The notes beneath the pieces were generated by a model. The model was not told the DNA's origin and searched no databases. It saw only the letters and a list, made by a program, of their open reading frames with translations. The translations under genes and the position numbers were made by a program. Positions 1-12,070 of a DNA stretch of 64,000 nt are shown piece after piece. Numbering within the stretch: position 1 is the stretch's first letter; the number at the start of each line of letters is the position of its first letter. Where the stretch lies: contig JAQFVV010000505.1 of the NCBI GenBank assembly GCA_028023455.1, positions 248,001 through 312,000 on the forward strand. The letters run 5' to 3'. This stretch comes from Epiperipatus broadwayi (Eukaryota; Onychophora; Udeonychophora; Euonychophora; Peripatidae).

Positions 1-1114
1 AAAAATTATTTGGATGAATGGGAGAAAAAATTGATAAATGAAGCAAAGAAAAGAAAGGGATTGATAAAGAAATTAACAGTATTTTCATATAATAAATATG
101 ATGTAGCTAGAATTATATGGAAAGGAGTTGCAGTAGCAGGGTTAACATATGGTAATGATGCATTATATGTTAGTAAAAAGATATTAGATTATTTAGAAAA
201 AGCTCAAAGGGAAGTAGGAAGACATGCATTGGATGCAGAAGTATGGACAGCAAGGGAGGCAATTCAAGGAGAAATGGGATGGTCAAGTTTTCATATGAGA
301 GATGCAAAAAGTAAAATGAAAATGTTTGGTAGATTGCAGTTTATGGATAATAAAAGAATAGCTAAAATAGTATTTAATTGGGTTATGAGTAAAGGGCAGG
401 TAACAAGATGGGTGAGAAAGGTAATGCGCTATGCAAAATATTTGGATAAAGAATTTATATCAGTATATTTGTAAAAAATATGGGATGATTGTGTTAAGAG
501 GATTATTGAGTGTTGTAGTAGTAAGGAATGGGATAAAAGAATAAATTTATTAATAAAGACTAGGGAGTTAGAGAGATGGAGAAATAGTATGGAGAGTAAA
601 AAGAATTTAAATATATATAGAAATAAACAGAATATTAGGTGTGAGTTAATATATGATAATAGTAAGGAAAGTAGTTTATTGTTTAAGGCTCGAACGGGAT
701 CTTTAGCTACAAAAGAATATACATGTAAATGGAAAAATATGGGTGATTTATTTTGTAAATTATGTAAGGAAGGAATTGAAAATATTAGGCATTTGTTAAT
801 TGAATGTAAATGTTTGAAAACAGAAAGGGTACATATAATGAAGTTGTGGAAAAATAAATATGAAAAGAGTGATTATACAGAAAGTGAATTATTGGTTTTT
901 ATGCTGGGTTTGGGAAAATATAAGGGGGATTTAGATATAAAGGTTATAGAGTTGACAAAAATTATGTTGTGGAAATGGGATAGAGCAGATTATGGGTAAA
1001 TTTAGAGTGGGGAATGTAAAAGAAAGTGGCTAACAGGTTTATCTGGGCATAATTGCTGAGATATTCTTGACTTCGTTTAAGGAGAAGCCATAATACCTCA
1101 CATCACATCACAAC
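1..1114 (+). mobile_element. LINE family A, 3' portion (copy A1), truncated by window edge
   Basis: This is the 3' end of a non-LTR retrotransposon. Residues downstream of the reverse transcriptase are readable in one frame from position 10 to 999, interrupted only by a TAA at 472-474. The coding part ends in a CCHC finger of spacing C-X2-C-X8-H-X4-C. After the stop come about 110 bases of 3' UTR with the family signature GAGAAGCC, ending in short cacat repeats at 1098-1110, as is usual for LINEs that end in simple repeats rather than poly(A). Related copies lie at 32936-34770, 43165-44220 and 55483-58055. The clade is not resolved; the domain order suggests the CR1/L2/Jockey side of the LINE tree. 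Confidence 0.85.
10..999 (+). pseudogene. LINE A ORF2 C-terminal region with one in-frame stop
   Basis: This is the C-terminal third of a reverse-transcriptase polyprotein that would act in target-primed reverse transcription in the nucleus. It opens with the post-palm region (GLTYGNDALYVSKK), continues through a segment rich in charged residues, and ends with the finger FCKLC...RHLLIEC. Positions 10-474 and 589-999 are in the same frame, and the bases between are open, so a single TAA at 472-474 is the only visible break before the natural stop at 997-999. The copy at 43165-44220 reads through the equivalent codon. RT catalytic motifs lie outside the window. Confidence in the assignment is high; confidence in the clade is low. 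Confidence 0.85.
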
Positions 1115-2342
1115 GACATTTATTTTAAGGGTGGGCAGGATATACGAACATGAATGTGCCGGACTAAACTCAGGGAGAGCAAAAGCTAATGAAGGTGGTT
1201 CAGACAATTGAAAAAACACTGAGACAAACATCAGCCAAAATACTTACAAGAACTTTTTAAATTTATTAAACATAATAACAAAATAAACATGAAACTTGAT
1301 CTACATTTACTTAGCAGATCTTAACATTGAGTGCATGCGAGCATTACTATGTTAAATACCCAGGCAGACAAGTTCATTTCTTAACAAGAGCTTATATCTT
1401 CCTGCTAGCGTTTCACCCAACCAATTCCCTTTTCCCTATAGAGATTTAGTACGATGGATGTCTGTGGAGAATAATGGGACAGCGCAGATGAGCTTTTCTT
1501 AGTCTGAAAAGAAACGTCGGAACCAAGAATGTCCTAATTCTGCAAAACGCTCATAGACAAGTACATTGAAATGAGCCAAGGTTAGTCTCACACAAGAAAA
1601 GAAACATTATGAACTACGTAATCTGAATTATAGCAAATAAATCTCTACCAAAAAATAAATAAATCATATATCCTATAAATCTCCAGCCAAAGCCAAGTTT
1701 GATTTAGTTTAACAACAAAGCAAACAATCAAACAAAAATAAAAGAAAACTACTAAGGTTGGTCTGAGTATTTAACAAGGGTTAATCACAGAACTGAGAAA
1801 TTATTAAGCATATAAAATATCACTCACCATACACTCTCAAACAAGTAATATTTTAAGATTGAAAATCTTGCTACTAAGATTGTAATGTAAAAATAAACAA
1901 AAATACATTAATATTTAAATTGATAAATTACACATCATAAATATAATTTCTTCTTAAGATTGAGCTGAGATTTGCTAGAGACTTAATTAGAGATTTAGCC
2001 CTGATTTTGATATGGAAAGGTAAGTTACCTCGAGGTAATAGAGTCCTCTACAGCAGCTGTCATTTACTACAGGTTTAGAAGTCTGGAGGCATTATCGGGA
2101 TCCACTCTGAACTTGACAGTTAGGTCATGATTGAAGTCACAATTTGGAGCTCCGGAGGTTCATCTTTGGAAAGGCTCAGCCCATCATGTTGTGGAGATTC
2201 TTCATGGCGTATGTTACAGGCATGGCATCTGAATGGCTGCTATTGTCACGGCAAATAGAATTATTGTCAGTCAACGGAAATTCAACTTGGTGATTCTTGT
2301 GGCACCAATATCAAAAAAAAAAAAATTAGAGTCACTTTAACA
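1115..2342 (-). repeat. LTR-like copy, inverted relative to 4094-5348
   Basis: Read on the minus strand this 1.2-kb stretch matches 4094-5348 almost end to end, with scattered substitutions and small indels. On that strand it starts TGTTAAAG (start TG, as expected of an LTR) and stops about AAATAAATGTC. It lies directly between the 3' tail of LINE A1 and a SINE body at 2342. No internal gypsy sequence adjoins it, so it looks like a solo LTR or a displaced arm. The two flanks belong to different repeats, so no target duplication can be read. Confidence 0.7.
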
Positions 2343-2513
2343 GGCCAGCAACACCTGAAGAAGAGGGGAGAAAAATACCTCTCGAAACATTGTGCATATA
2401 CTAACCTGTTCGCTGTGATATTACTAACAGTTGAATGCTTTTGGAATATTTAAATAAAATTAAACTTTTCTAAAGACATTCAGCCCACATATTAGATGAT
2501 GGAAATAGTCCAA
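2342..2513 (+). mobile_element. SINE-A body and tail, head missing
   Basis: This matches the 3' two thirds of the SINE at 7649-7985: a segment with a small hairpin followed by CGAAAC, then the block ending near gatgatggaaatagtcc. The tRNA-like head is absent because the sequence joins the inverted LTR at 2342. Most likely the LTR, or a rearrangement involving it, replaced the head. Confidence 0.7.
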
Positions 2514-3845
2514 TATAAAAATACAACCATACATTTATTTATCTAAATATGAACTAATAAATACAGTCATGTGCATCTTAACATCTTGTCATATTTTAAA
2601 TATGAAGATAATTCATTAAGAAAAATATTTTATATAGGATTTATCTCAGTATAGTGTTTAGTTAAATATTAACAATTTATCTTTTAGAAATGACTTATGG
2701 AAATAACGCATTTGTCTTAAAATAGTTTTAAACGACAGTTTTAATTATCCCCCCCCCTTCCCTTATAAACCCAATGAAGTGCTTTATTTTTGAATCATTA
2801 TCAATTTTTACTGAAAAATAATATAGGAAGTTTTATAATGTGAAGGTATATATGTTGATTATTTTTTTATAATTACCAAAAAAAAATATTCAACATTAAT
2901 GTTATAAAAAAAGTCTTACAAAAATAGTAGTAAATAAAATCCACTCTAATAAGAGTTTTTTGCGAGATCTCTCCTTTGAATAAATAGAGTCAGTTGATCA
3001 TTATATTTTATGATGAGGAAAAACATGCTTAAATTTCCTTATATTTACTAATACTGCATTCTTAAATAAATAAAAACTTTTATTTCTTCCTGACAATATT
3101 AAGAATTGACTTACATTCAACTTATTATTAGGATATTTAATATGATTTTCTCTTTAGTTTTGTCCACTTTTATTAACATGATATTGGTGGAAATATTTTA
3201 CCTTGAAGTCAGAAAATTCTTCAAATAATATTATTTATTTCTGGATCTTCATTCCTCCTTTTTCAGAATAAAATTTTAGCCATTTTTCAAAGAAGTATTT
3301 TGTTGTGATAACTTGAGTCAGATCAGCATATAGAATAGTAAAGAAATAAGTTGCTTACTAGCAAAATATCATTTCCATAGGCCTAATGTTTTTTATTTAT
3401 ATATAAGAGAAAAGTAAGATTTTATGTCTTCTTGACAAAAAAAAAATATTTTTTTTCCTTTATTTTTTTATCATTTTTTTTGTTGTTCAGTAGAAAATAT
3501 AAATTCTTAATTTTCTTTAGTATATATATTGAACTGGATACTTTATCCAATTCAAGAGTTCTATCCTGTAAATTGGAAAAAAGAAAAACCAAGTTTTATA
3601 TGTGCAATAAAACACATACTTATTTATCTTGACATCTTATATTTTTAATTCTCAGTTGATTTTAGTATAAAATATTTTTTCTTTATGACGCTTGTTTTCT
3701 TTTAACATAATTAAAAGCAAACAAAGTTTAATTAGTGTTTGTATAAAAGTATTTTATTTAAACTAAAAAATTTAATGTTGATGTATTTTTAAAACTGAAA
3801 TTTAGTTTTGTATTTTTTTTTTATATAAAAAAAAAAATAATTATT
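2514..3845 (+). repeat. Long-inverted-repeat element, partial copy I (inner left arm and centre)
   Basis: Blocks here recur in the same order at 10440-11400, 20870-22080, 24320-25130 and 32500-32930. Examples are the cttataaacccaatgaagtgc block near 2763, the ccacttttattaacatgat block near 3164 and the agcatatagaatag block near 3326. There is no coding potential beyond a low-complexity 66-codon frame at 3432-3632, which I do not accept as a gene. The outer left arm is missing. Confidence 0.65.
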
Positions 3846-4093
3846 TTTGTAAGATAAAGCCCTGTAAGATATTGTTTTTCTAATTAAGATTGAGTGGGAG
3901 ATAGAGATTTACCTTGGTTGAAAGTTGCAAAAAAAGATTGCGCGGGAGATAACCAAGGACATAAATAGCTGGGTAAATTTTTTATAGGAGAGGAGGATTC
4001 AGAGAGACCATTCTGGTCATTCAGTTTTTTTATTGCTCAGCTTCTTGTTATTGAGGATCGATCCAGATTTTAGCTGTTATTGAACTGTTGCAG
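3846..4093. other. Unassigned spacer upstream of the right LTR
   Basis: About 250 bases with a more mixed composition than their neighbours, including a cataaatagc box near 3960. I see no reading frame and no second copy in the window. It could belong to the gypsy insertion if its LTR starts further upstream than 4094. Confidence 0.3.
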
Positions 4094-5348
4094 TGTTAAA
4101 GTCCTCTAATTTTTTTTTTTTGATATTGGTGCCACAAGAATCACCAAGTTGAATTTCCATTGACTGACAATAAATAATTCTATTTGCTGCGACAATAGCA
4201 GCCATTCAGATGCCATGCCTGTAACATACGCCATGAAGAATCTCCACAACATGATGGGCTGAGCCTTTCCAAAGGTGAACCTCCGGAGCTCCAAATTGTG
4301 ACTTCAATCATGACCTAGCTGTCAAGTCCAGAGCATATCTTGATAATGCCTCCAGACTTCTGAACCTGTAGTAAATGACAGCCGCTGTAGAGGACTCTAT
4401 AAACCGAAGTTTGTGTGAACAGCAGAAATTAATATTATCTCGAGGTAACTTACCTTTCCATATCAAAATCAGGGCTAAATCTCTAATTAAGTCTCTAGCA
4501 AATCTCAGCTCAATCTTAAGAAGAAATTATATTTATGATGTGTAATTTATCAATTTAAATATTAATGTATTTTTGTTTATTTTTACATTACAATCTTAGT
4601 AGCAAGATTTTTCAATCTTAAAATGTTACAGTAAATGGTGAGTGATATTTTATATGCTTAATAATTTCTCAGTTCTATGATTAACCCTTGTTAAATACTC
4701 ATACCGACTTTAGTAATTTTCTTTTATTTTTGTTTGTTTCTTTGCTTCGTCGTTAAAGTAAATCAAACTTGGCTTTGGCTGGAGATTTATAGGATATATG
4801 ATTTATTTATTTGTTGGTAGAGATTTATTTGCTATAATTCAGATTACATAGTTCATAATGTTTCTTTTCTTGTGTGAACCTAACCTTGGCTCGTTTCAAT
4901 GTACTTGTCCATGAGCGTTTTGCAGAATTAGGACATTCTTGGTTCCGACGTTTCTTTTCGGACTAAGAAAAGCTTGTCTGCGCTGTCCTGTTATTCTCCA
5001 CAAACATCCATCTTACTAAATCTCTATAGGGAAATGGGAGTTGGTTGAGTGAACTGCCAGCAGAAAGATGTAAGCCCTTGTTAAGAAATGAACTTGTCTG
5101 CCTGGGTATTTAATGTAGTAATGCTCGCATGCACTCAATGTTAAGATCTGCTAAGTAAATGCAGATCAAGTTTCATGTTTATTTTGTTATTATGTTTAAT
5201 AAATTTAAAAAGTTCTTGTAAGTATTTTGGCTGATGTTTGTCTGTGTTTTCTCAATTGTCTGAACCATATTCATTAGCTTTTGCTCTCCCTGGGTTTAGT
5301 CTGGCACATTCATGTTCGTATATTCTGCCCACCCTTAAAATAAATGTC
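4094..5348 (+). repeat. Gypsy-type LTR, right copy (5' LTR orientation)
   Basis: This is defined by its match to the minus strand of 1115-2342. It begins TGTTAAAG and ends about AAATAAATGTC. A poly(A) signal AATAAA lies at about 5198, inside the LTR, as expected. The downstream sequence leads through a leader to gag- and pol-like sequence on the same strand, so this copy sits where the 5' LTR should be. The end lacks a clear terminal CA. A primer-binding site cannot be fixed; gcgcagccaaatggggg near 5437 resembles one but lies about 90 bases downstream. Confidence 0.7.
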
Positions 5349-6031
5349 TAGTTTCGATTTTTGGACTAGTGACGCCCTTGTGGTCAGGATATATGAAATT
5401 AAAATCTTTCATCTGGACATAGCTATATAAATTTAGCGCAGCCAAATGGGGGCTTCGATTTTAAATTCCACATGAGATTTTGTTCGGACAATTGAGGAAT
5501 ATGTCAGTGTTGGAGGCAAGAGTCAGTAGGTAGGGATCAGTTTGTGCTAAATTGTAGAAAGCAGTTTGGAGTAGGGGGTTCATCTTTTCAATATGAATAA
5601 GTAATATATAGTTAATTAAGCAGTGTTCTTTAGAGTTATTACTGAATGGACGGGTCAGACAAATAGATATTAAGAAGTTATATATTTATTTTGTTTGTTT
5701 GTTAAAAAAAAAGTTATTAGTTCCACGTTCGTAAAATAATAATAAAAAAACAAAGAGTTTGGGTTCGCGTTTTAGAAATAAAATATGAAACATCTTTTTT
5801 TAAAGTTAAAAATTAGCTGTTACGTTCATAAAAAAAAAAAAAAGCAAGCAAACAGTTAGGTTCACGTTTAAAGAAAAAAGTAAACAGTTTAACTTTTGTG
5901 CTTTAATATATATGTATAATAAATAGCAGTTGAAGATTAAAAAAACAAATAAATTTCATAGATAGACAGAAGTTGCATTTGGAATTTAAATAAAAGTTAG
6001 AGAAGAGGCTGAAGATAGAATAGTTAGCATC
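5349..6031 (+). other. Gypsy leader (5' untranslated internal region)
   Basis: No reading frame is visible. The segment carries loosely repeated units of the form gttcgcgtt / gttcacgttt, each followed by A-rich tracts, between about 5720 and 5890. It joins the LTR to the first gag-like ATG at 6032. Confidence 0.5.
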
Positions 6032-6492
6032 ATGGCCGAAATAGATTGGCAAATAAAATCTTTTACGGCTGATATTTGGGAAAGCCCATTAGAGCATTTG
6101 GAGAGCCTGCAAGAGATGTTTTAATGTCATAATTGGCAGGTGACCGAACAAGTGGCAATTGCACGCTAAAGATCAAGCCACAGACTTTTTGGGATTACAG
6201 ATGCAAATTATTGCACACTTTTTGGAGTGAAGAAAAGCAGTATCATATCTTCATCAATATATCACAAGAAAGATATATTAGGGGTAATGGAGAAACTTAC
6301 ACCCAGTTTTTCTGCAAACAAGCAGCAAGGCTGAAGTCATTGATAGCTTTCTCTTTGACTGAGAGGTTGATATGCCGAATAGTATTGGGCAATATACCAA
6401 GGGATATACAGCAGATCATGTTGTGTAGTAGCAACACTCACTTGGAAGAGATGATTGAACTGCTAAATGAAATTGAACATAATCAGGCCTAA
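6032..6492 (+). pseudogene. Gypsy gag fragment, frameshifted
   Basis: An ATG at 6032 opens a 30-codon frame (MAEIDWQIKSF...) that stops just before 6125. The protein then resumes in another frame from 6133 to 6492, where the C-terminal half reads like a retrotransposon capsid: a conserved GETYTQFFCKQAARLK segment followed by a leucine-rich region. No zinc knuckle is visible between here and pol. The disabled frame marks an old copy. Capsid identity is inferred from position and pattern, since it precedes a clear protease-RT. Confidence 0.55.
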
Positions 6493-6614
6493 GAAGAAGT
6501 GGAGAAAAGAACAATGCAGGGCGATCAGGTAATTTTGATAGAAAAAGGTCTCAAAAGAGTCAATTATCAGCTCCAATTAAAAAAAGTAAAGAAAGCCATA
6601 GGACTGTAGCTAAT

Positions 6615-7648
6615 GTGATGGTGGATCAAGAAGAACCAGCATGGAATGTAGCTATGCAGACTTGCCCAATTGTCAGTATAAAGACTGGAGATATCATTAC
6701 AGAAGCATTGGTTGATTCAGGAAGTCAAATGTCATTGCTCTCTAGTAAGTTTTATATGAAAATAAAAAAAGACCAGCCATGTTTGTATACACTGCCAATA
6801 AAGAGAATGCAGGTGATACTGGCCAATGGCAAGAAGGCAAATATTGAAACCAAACAGGTGTGGTTACATTTGCATCTGGGTAACAGAGAATTAGACCATG
6901 TCTTTTTGATAATGCCTGGTCTCATACAAGATGTTATAATTGGGACTGATTTTTTATACAGGCATAAATATGTTTTGGATTATGACAAATGTTTATTTCT
7001 TTGCCAAGAAGTTTTAATGCCATTTGAAGGGCTAAAGAGTTATAAGCCACTTCAGGTACAGTGTGTTCAGCAAGTGAGGGATACCGTGGAAATGCAAAAT
7101 AAAGTGTCGCAATCCATTTTAAAAGAAATGAAAGAACAACACCCCCTAATGGAATTGTTGAGGGAGTTTTATTCAGTTTTTTCGAATAGGCCTAAGATCA
7201 TTGAGGGGTATGTGCATCGCATTCAAGTTAAAGATGAAAGCCATTTCCAGAGTTGTTCATATCCCATTCCGTTTCAATATAAGGCTGAAGTAGATCTTCA
7301 AATACAGCAAATGATTGAATGGGGAGTTATTGAATGGGGAGTTATTGGAAAGCACACCTCTCCATATGTTAATCCATCAGTAGTGATAAAGAAGAAAGAT
7401 GGATCTGTCAGGATATGTTTGGATACCCGGCGGTTAAATGCCATTACCATTCCTGAAAGAAACATTCCACCTACAATAACAGAACTTCTCTCAAAATTTC
7501 AAGGGAAAACCATTTTTTCTACATTGGACTTGACATCCAGTTATTGGCAGATCCCTCTACATCAATTTGACCGCAAATATACTGCCTTCCACTATGAAGG
7601 GCATACGTATGCGTTTAAGCATATGCCTTTTAGATTAATCAACTTTTG
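6615..7648 (+). pseudogene. Gypsy pol fragment: protease and N-terminal reverse transcriptase
   Basis: This is an open frame encoding an aspartic protease and the start of a Ty3/gypsy reverse transcriptase. The protease active site reads DSGSQ at residues 34-38, with the flap-side IIGTDF at 108-113. RT begins near residue 186 and includes VRICLDTRRLN (265-275) and the domain A motif STLDLTSSYWQ (302-312) with its catalytic Asp. The frame leaves gypsy sequence at about codon 345, where a SINE begins at 7649, and the last residues up to 7697 are SINE-derived. The YxDD motif, RNase H and integrase are absent. A tandem 15-base duplication repeats EWGVI near residues 235-244. The copy cannot be functional. 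Confidence 0.85.
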
Positions 7649-7985
7649 CTCTAATCAACTGAGCCATCCTTCTCAGTTGGTTAGAGTGTTACCTTAAATT
7701 TCAATAATCAAAAATCTAAGGCCCCAGGTTCGAATCCCATGCTAGTACTGTCACTGGTCAGGCCAGCAACACCTGAAGAAGAGGGGAGAAAAATACCTCT
7801 CGAAACGTTGTGCATATACTAACCTGTTTGCTGTGATATTACTAACAGTTGGTGCATATACTAACCTGTTTGCTGTGATATTACTAACAGTTGAATGCAT
7901 TTGGAATATTTAACCAAAATTAAACTTTTCTAAAGACATTCAACACACATATTAGATGATGGAAATAGTCCAATATAAAAATACA
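7649..7985 (+). mobile_element. SINE-A, full copy with hairpin head
   Basis: This is a tRNA-derived SINE. The A box region reads ctcagttggttagag and the B box ggttcgaatccc (about 7729-7740), matching RNA polymerase III internal promoters. The head is preceded by an inverted copy of its own A box (7649-7663 against 7672-7686, 15 bases with one mismatch, 8-base loop). The body contains a 42-base unit repeated in tandem (7810-7851 and 7852-7893) and ends near aatataaaaatacaa. It interrupts the gypsy reverse transcriptase. Other copies are at 2342, 12080-12890 and 62165. Confidence 0.8.
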
Positions 7986-9460
7986 AGTAGAATACTATCA
8001 TCACAAACCTTCAGAAAAAAAATGTATGGTGTTTATAATGTAGGGTATTTTAGATGGATGGACAATTAAGGCTGTGATTAAACTTGTTATTGATATTCAT
8101 ACATATTTGAACTGTTATCTGTTCATTCCCCATTTAGATATATTCAGATTTATGTATACAATGCTCATATATAAAGTGAAAACATTTAAAACATGGTCAA
8201 GTTAACATGGTTCACTTTTTGGGTCTCATGCAGTGTGAACATTTCTAATATGTTATAATGTTTATTTTCATATCGAAAAATATTTAAGTATTTTTTCACT
8301 ATGGTTAATGTAAATGAGGCATTTATTTATATGGCGCTATGTTTATAAATTGTAATACACTAAATATCAGCATTTCAAGCTAACATACATGCGCTTTTTA
8401 CGAATGTTAATACTAATAAATGAATACTTCATTTCCAACACAAGATAAAGTCTTTGCGAAAGAATAAATGAATCACTTATTCATTCAACCCAAATGCTTA
8501 TATATGATCAAATCTTAAGTACTGGATATGGAAGTGTGAGGATAAATCAATCACTTTAAATTACTGTTTACTATGTCTGAATGAATGACATCAACGAAAT
8601 TATCTAGAATTTACGAAACGTCACTCTTAAATGAAACTAAACATATGTAAATTAGGCATTTATTTATATAGTGCTATGTTTAATAATTGTAATAAACTAA
8701 AGATCAACCTTTCAAGCTAATGTACATGCGCTTTTTACAAATGTTAATACTAATAAATGAATACTTTCATGTACGTTAGCTTGAAAGGCTGATTGTTAGT
8801 TTATTATTACGGTTAATGGTAAATTTGTACATGAAAAAGTGTTTAGTTTATATAAAATTTGACTTTAGAATATTGTGGAATGGATTATCTCTGACAGTTG
8901 GTGATTATTTATATTTGTATTGTTTAAAAAAACCACTGATGTAACTTAAAAGTGACAATTATTTTCTTCAAAAAAAAATTAAATTTTTCTACAAAGTCAA
9001 CTTTTAAATTAAATAATATATATTGTAACATAAAATCATAGCAATGGACTACTGCAGCGCTCACAATTCATCAATTTGAAACCCCTAACTGACTGAAAAA
9101 GCTCTACATTATGTGCCAAACTGTAACCTACAAAAGAATGAGATAAAGCAAGAGGGCTGGCTAAGCTACACTACACCTCTCAATATGTTGAACACATATA
9201 TAGTGTTAATAATAATAAGCCAATTAATATATGCTAAGTTCAGGGTTATGCATACGCTAATAATAAAAGCTAAATAATAATAAGCATTTAATATTAATAA
9301 GACAAATGCCAAAATCACAGCAACTTAAAAAGAGGAGAGTTGTCATACTTTCTTTTTTAAAAATATAATACTTAATATTTTAAGCATACGACATAAAAAA
9401 GATAGATTACTTTTAAATTTTCTTCTCCAGCACATCCTCAAAATATTACTAAATCTTAAA
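7986..9460. repeat. AT-rich spacer with a direct repeat and an inverted echo
   Basis: No gene is visible. A block of about 120 bases at 8312-8433 recurs at 8649-8769. The second copy is followed at once by a shorter inverted copy of its middle (8769-8811), which would fold back on 8690-8740. The rest is A/T-rich with no recognisable family. Confidence 0.6.
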
Positions 9461-9467
9461 TTAAAAT

Positions 9468-9608
9468 ACGCAAAACTCTCTATACGTATTGCCACTCAGT
9501 GCAAGCCAGAGTAATCAATGGATGCCAGAAGGCTTGGGCACAAAATCCCTATCTAGTGCCTATGCATCCAATATCCCAGACTAGTTTCTTCTTTTGTGAC
9601 CCTATTAT
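9468..9608 (+). mobile_element. Foldback element FB, copy a (single arm)
   Basis: One arm of the recurring foldback family: caaaactctc...accagag-like start, taatcaatggatgccagaagg, then ctatctagtgcctatgc and ccagactagtttct. Other copies lie at 19327, 28826, 29241, 34780, 53345 and 62295. No coding capacity. Confidence 0.75.
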
Positions 9609-12070
9609 TGAAAAAAAAAAAATTTAATGCTCAAATTAAGCACACACATATTGCTGGGTTCCATGAATGATTTATATCATGCATATTTACTTGATACATC
9701 ATTTGCATTTTTCATGCTTTACAATGTTGATTGAAAGTGATCTCGTCCTAAATAAGTGTGTCAGATATCTTAGTTTACAGGTTACAAATATATTTCTTTT
9801 ATTCATAACAAGGATAATTCCTTATTATTTTTAAAGTACCAAACATATTATATAATGAAGAAACATATTTTAATTCTATCAGTGATGATGATATAAATGA
9901 TTATCATCTTTTACAAATATATATTTCACTTTTTCTGTTTTTCTTAAGAAAACACAACAATGATAAAAATAAAAAAATATGTTGTATAAACACATGATGA
10001 TCTATACAATTTAAATAAGCATATATGCTCTTGTGGCATTTCAAATTAATATCTATAGCCAGCTAAGGATTTACATAGTTAAAAGTGTGTTCTTCTCTGG
10101 AAATTTATGTGACAACAAAATATTGTAAAATCACAATGGACAGACATTTATCATCCTAAGGAACAAGGTATTTCATCCATTGGATAACTGTGATATAAGT
10201 AAATGAATATTAAAAAATATGCATGTGTTTGTGTGTGCACAGCGTGAACTTATTTATACTTTCATAAGTATGACAATAATATATTAATATTAGTGGTACT
10301 TTGAAATAATATCCCTTAGTTTCATCAACATACTTCAAATTAAGTTCAGACAAATATTAATAATGAATTTCATCACACATTTAATCATGTCACATCACCT
10401 GAAATACCCAATATTATAAATAGACATAAATACATTCATCCAAATGTGAAACAATAAATCTATCTTAAAATCATAGTTTAACTATCAAATATTGTTCATT
10501 AAGAGAAATATTATCACATAGAGTATTTGTTTAGTTGTAGTGTTTACTTTATTAAGAATGTGTCCTTTAGAGTTGAATAAAAAGGTACTAATACTATCAA
10601 AGATTCATTTCCCTTAAATCTACTTAAATGATGGTGTTAAATACTTACCCTTACCTTATAAATCCAATGAATTGTTTTATTCTGGATCATTATTGACTTT
10701 TATTGATCCTTTTTTTGAACTAATAACAAACAAAAAAAAAAGAAAAACACACTAGAAAAAATCTTATAAAAGAACAGCAAGAAATTAAAATATTCCTTTC
10801 CTAAGTCTTTCAGAATCTATAAACTTCATCTGAGAATATTTCTTTGAAGAAATAGTGTCTGTTGCTCACTATATTTAAAGATGAAGAAACAAATTTTTAA
10901 ATTTTTTTATACTTTCTCCTAGTGTATTTTTAAATATTAAAAAATATTAATTTCAATATTTAGACCTAACTTATATGCAGATGATGATTAGTAAGTATAT
11001 TTGACATGATTTTTTGTTTTCTCCACTTTTTATTAACATGAAATTGGAAAGAGTATATTATTCTGAAGTCCATAAAAAATAATTTAGACAAATGTGTTCA
11101 CAATATTTATTTCTAGTGCTCGATTTTTTTTTTTCAGTATAAAATTTTTATTCATTTTTTATGGGAATGTTTTGATGGATTATGTTAAATCAGCATATAG
11201 AATAACAGATGAAAGAAATTAGTGTTTTATTAAACCTAATCTCATTTCCATAAAGTAAATTTTCTTTTACTTCTTATATTTTTTGTTTTTATACATATCT
11301 GAGAAAATAACAAATTTTAAATCTTCACTTTAGCAAAAAAAAAAATATTTTTGTCCACTTTTTTTCTAACGAGAAAATTTCAAATTTTTAGTTTCTCCTA
11401 TATATATAAACAAACAAATACAGGAACAAAAGAAGAATAAGATTGACGAAAAAGACATTTTGCTTATGAGCAACTATCTTGTTTCTGTGACTATCCTATA
11501 TGCCAATGAGATACAAATTACTCCATCAAAACATTCATTGTAAAAAATGGATTACAAAAGAAGAAATCAAAAACCAGAAATAAATGCTATTGTGAATCAT
11601 TCAAAGAATTTCTCAGAAATGTTTTTTATGGACTTCAGGATAGTAACATTATGTTAATAAAAATGATCAAAACAAGAGAAAATCATGTTCTTGTCTCATT
11701 CATCATATACACATAAGTTTGTTCTAAATATTCTCACAAAGAATTTATTTTTTATGTCATTTTAGAATACAATAATAAATTTATATATATATATATAATT
11801 AATGATAGTTTCCTCATCATCAAATATTATCATTGAATCTTCTTATTCATGGTATAATTCTCACAATAACTTTATAGACTCAGAAAGACTTTAGTAGAGC
11901 ATATTTTATTTTGCAGTTGTTTTTTTATAAAATTGTTTTCTATAATACTAATGTTTAACCTTCTTTTTTGATAATTATTAAAAAACAATAAGCTATTTAT
12001 ATACCTATGCATTATACACCTTCCTATAGTTTTTATAATTTTTTATGCACACTGTTTCAAAAGGTATTAT
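9609..12070 (+). repeat. Long-inverted-repeat element, copy II left arm and centre
   Basis: This copy aligns in order with 19610-22700: the gctcaaattaagcacacac block near 9629, the aaacaataaat block near 10450, the cattaagagaaat block near 10498, then centre blocks near 11030 (tccactttttattaacatg), 11490 (ctatcctatatgccaat) and 11890 (gactttagtagagca). It is interrupted at 12071 by a SINE palindrome. No reading frame longer than about 60 codons is seen in it. Confidence 0.75.

Noticed and set aside
4106-4294. 62-codon minus-strand frame in the right LTR, with an apparent counterpart in the left LTR
   Set aside because: It is antisense to the LTR and has no domain. Its conservation follows from the two LTR copies being homologous DNA.
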